Shown piece after piece: positions 62,545 to 64,000 of a stretch of 64,000 nucleotides of DNA (position 1 is the first letter of the stretch; every line of letters begins with the position of its first letter). A model generated the notes under the pieces. That model was not told the origin of the DNA, ran no database searches, and worked only from the letters and a program-made list of their open reading frames with translations. The stretch spans positions 279,755 through 343,754 of the forward strand of contig NZ_FOFM01000006.1 of NCBI RefSeq assembly GCF_900110875.1, read 5' to 3'. A program made the position numbers and the translations under genes. The DNA is from Pseudovibrio axinellae (GTDB taxonomy: Bacteria > Pseudomonadota > Alphaproteobacteria > Rhizobiales > Stappiaceae).

Positions 62545-62874
62545 ATGTCCGAAAAAACTACTCATCCAAGCGTTGAGGAAATTGAATTGAGCGCAGTGCT
62601 GGCAGCACTCGTGGATGCAAAGCGTCGCTACATCGTTCAAGAGTTTCTAAAATTGGAAAAAGGCACAGAGCGCCATTGCTCAGCCTTTAACCTGAACCTC
62701 AGCAAGGCAACCACTTCCCACCACTTCCGCAAACTCCGCGAAGCAGGCCTTATCAGCCAAACAGACCTGGGCAACCGCAGCGTTGCAACATTACGTTACG
62801 ACGATATAGAACAACGCTTCCCGGGATTGCTGGCGCTCATAGCAAATGAAGATAACGATGGGGTGACCTCCTGA
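62545..62874 (+). CDS. ArsR-family winged helix regulator
   Basis: This 109-residue protein has its winged helix-turn-helix at about 18-80: VLAALVDAKRRYIVQEFL, then recognition helix NLSKATTSHHFRKLREAGLISQTDLGNRSVATLRYDD. The S-H-H-F-R-K-L motif is typical of ArsR/SmtB proteins. It has a single cysteine (RHCSAF), so it is not an obvious metal sensor; it may sense an organic ligand or oxidation. It is divergent from the MFS exporter and probably represses it. A GGGGAATATG region precedes the start. Confidence 0.88.
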   Translation: MSEKTTHPSVEEIELSAVLAALVDAKRRYIVQEFLKLEKGTERHCSAFNLNLSKATTSHHFRKLREAGLISQTDLGNRSVATLRYDDIEQRFPGLLALIANEDNDGVTS

Positions 62875-63833
62875 GAGGTCGCTCTCAACCTCCCCTAAAG
62901 CCAACGCCTCGCGAAAAAAGCCGGGCAACGCAACCAACAGCAACGAACCGATTGCCACCCATAAAGCAACACCTCAGCCCAATGCATGCCGAGTTGCCAT
63001 GGAAGCCATTTCTAGGCGCTCACTTCCGTCAAAATGTGGAGTTGGCAAGTAACCAGCCCGCAGCGCGGCCTAAAACACTGCACCACCCGGCACTAAACGC
63101 CACAAACGCCATGCTCCGCAATCACATAGAAACAGGTCCCGCTGCCATGGGCGTGCAGCCTGCCGCACTGGTCGTCTCGTGACGGGGATAACGTGTATCT
63201 CCAGCCAACATCAGACTTCGGCCAAACGCGGGGGATATCTATTTTCGCTTCGTCCACTGAACAATTCTATCCCTCTGCCGGAATATTGGAGTGCAGTTTG
63301 AGCTGCATCCGCACTCAACGGCCTTAACAGATATTCGAGGTGCTCAGGTTCAGTCCACCCATGGTATCCGCTCCGGCTTAGACCCAGTGACACAACTGAC
63401 ACTGAAGCTCACCCCATAGGACACAACAACGGCTTTATCGCGGAACCAACGCACAGTTTGACATAACAACGCACAAAACAACGCAAAGTCGGTGGGAAGG
63501 GATTTTGATCGGGATTTCAGTAACTTGAGGAGTACTGCTGGATCGCCTTGCTACCGGCGCGCTTCAGTCTCTCAGCTTTCACTTATCAGAGACAAACTAG
63601 TCGTAACGAAGCTTGAGCCGACAGGTTCATCAGTGTTGCAAGCGTTTACTCGGAGGCTACTCGACGGTAGGCCTGCCCCATTGTTATCCCCGCTGAAGGG
63701 TTTCACGGCAAACGCTGCCTTGAGCGCTTCGGCGGCTCTGCTTGATCGTGAGTGCACTTACCCCGAGCTAGGCTTATCGGCGTTCATGGTGTCATGTGGG
63801 TGGGGTCGGAATTCAAATGTGGAATACAAACGC
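62875..63833. other. Region without a supported gene next to the rRNA operon
   Basis: About 960 bases. Several overlapping frames are open on both strands but none has a ribosome site and recognisable content. A dense set of ACGCA/AACAACGCA words lies at 63443-63487. From about 63490 the composition becomes more GC-rich and even in all frames, suggesting a change to DNA that accompanies the rRNA operon. Confidence 0.5.
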
Positions 63834-63870
63834 AAAAAGCCCCCGAGCTTTTTGTGCTCGGGGGCTTTTT
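63834..63870. terminator. Terminator of the rRNA operon
   Basis: A perfect 15-bp stem (AAAAAGCCCCCGAGC / GCTCGGGGGCTTTTT) with 7-nt loop, about 50 bases downstream of the 5S rRNA 3' end in the minus direction. T tracts occur on both sides, so it stops transcripts from either strand. Confidence 0.92.
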
Positions 63871-63918
63871 GATGAATGATGTTCTGGTTATTTTGGAGAG
63901 TTATTTGTATGTTCATCA

Positions 63919-64000
63919 TGCCCGGCAGCGCCCTACTCTCCCGCGTCTTGAGACGAAGTACCATTGGCGCAGGGGCGTTTCACTTCCGAGTTCGGGATGG
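63919..64000 (-). rRNA. rrf: 5S ribosomal RNA, partial (3' part)
   Basis: Read on the minus strand the edge shows CCATCCCGAACTCGG, GTGAAACGCC, GCGCCAATGGTACT and GGGAGAGTAGG, the conserved 3' two thirds of bacterial 5S rRNA, ending CTGCCGGGC near 63920. The 5' part lies outside the window. It is the end of a minus-strand 16S-23S-5S operon. No tRNA follows it before the terminator. The 3' boundary is accurate to a few bases. Confidence 0.93.

Noticed and set aside
63492..63872. Plus-strand frame and opposing frame next to the 5S rRNA
   Set aside because: Both overlap, the plus frame reads through the rRNA terminator stem, and neither has a ribosome site.
1..64000. Search by eye for CRISPR arrays, insertion sequences, prophage genes and tRNA genes
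   Set aside because: No regularly spaced direct repeats, transposase, integrase or cloverleaf-like sequence was seen.

Overview
The window looks like a chromosomal segment of a marine-type alphaproteobacterium with moderate GC content. A Pseudovibrio/Stappiaceae-like member of the Hyphomicrobiales or Rhodobacterales would fit. This is inferred from three things: a sugar ABC operon organised as in rhizobia, the wealth of ABC and TRAP uptake systems, and the 3' part of a 5S rRNA gene at the right edge. No mobile element, phage or CRISPR array was seen.

Layout. 1-4700: partial REC-PAS-GGDEF signalling protein, short-chain dehydrogenase, OprB-type porin and a Crp/Fnr regulator, all on the minus strand. 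5132-8246: dimethylarginine dimethylaminohydrolase with a polar amino-acid ABC transporter (binding protein plus two permeases, no ATPase gene). 8302-13623: complete dipeptide/oligopeptide-type ABC operon. 14020-21497: alpha-glucoside/trehalose-type ABC transporter with a GH13 alpha-glucosidase and a divergent LacI repressor; two LacI-type operators lie between them. 21596-26338: FtsX-type ABC exporter with a HlyD adaptor and a coupled HIT hydrolase. 26414-27970: WYL regulator and glutathione S-transferase, divergent around a 24-bp inverted repeat. 28036-31178: TAXI-type TRAP transporter. 31742-36629: alpha/beta hydrolase, ribbon-helix-helix protein and EamA transporter sharing a palindromic promoter, inositol-phosphatase family protein, DUF3429 protein, and a split YeeE/YedE pair. 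36916-38064: lone acyl-CoA dehydrogenase.

38865-43613 holds the least conventional set: a trypsin-like protease without a signal peptide, divergent from a four-gene operon. That operon encodes a protein with a ribbon-helix-helix-like N-terminus, a PspA/IM30 protein, a YqiJ/NfeD-like membrane protein and a YqiK/flotillin. It reads as a membrane-stress or membrane-domain module with a possible proteolytic switch, and it is my best candidate for an undescribed system.

43673-55979 is an acyclic-terpene/branched-acyl catabolic operon of the atu type (AtuA, hydratase, acyl-CoA ligase, SDR, carboxylase beta, acyl-CoA dehydrogenase, biotin carboxylase alpha, second acyl-CoA dehydrogenase). It sits under a divergent TetR regulator. 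Ligase, dehydrogenases, biotin-dependent carboxylase and hydratase form a coherent route that carboxylates a methyl-branched unsaturated acyl-CoA so that beta-oxidation can continue.

56177-62874: 2OG-Fe(II) oxygenase-like protein, YHS-domain copper P1B-ATPase, a membrane protein of unknown function, and a DHA2-family MFS exporter divergent from an ArsR regulator with a clear operator between them. From 62875 to the edge there is no convincing gene until a strong terminator and the 3' part of a minus-strand 5S rRNA, the tail of an rRNA operon outside the window.

A recurring trait is a strong stem-loop between a solute-binding-protein gene and its permease gene, seen in three of the four uptake operons. 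Another is a readable inverted repeat in most regulator-target promoters. Start codons were moved inward from the longest reading frame wherever a ribosome-binding site and the family's normal N-terminus agreed.
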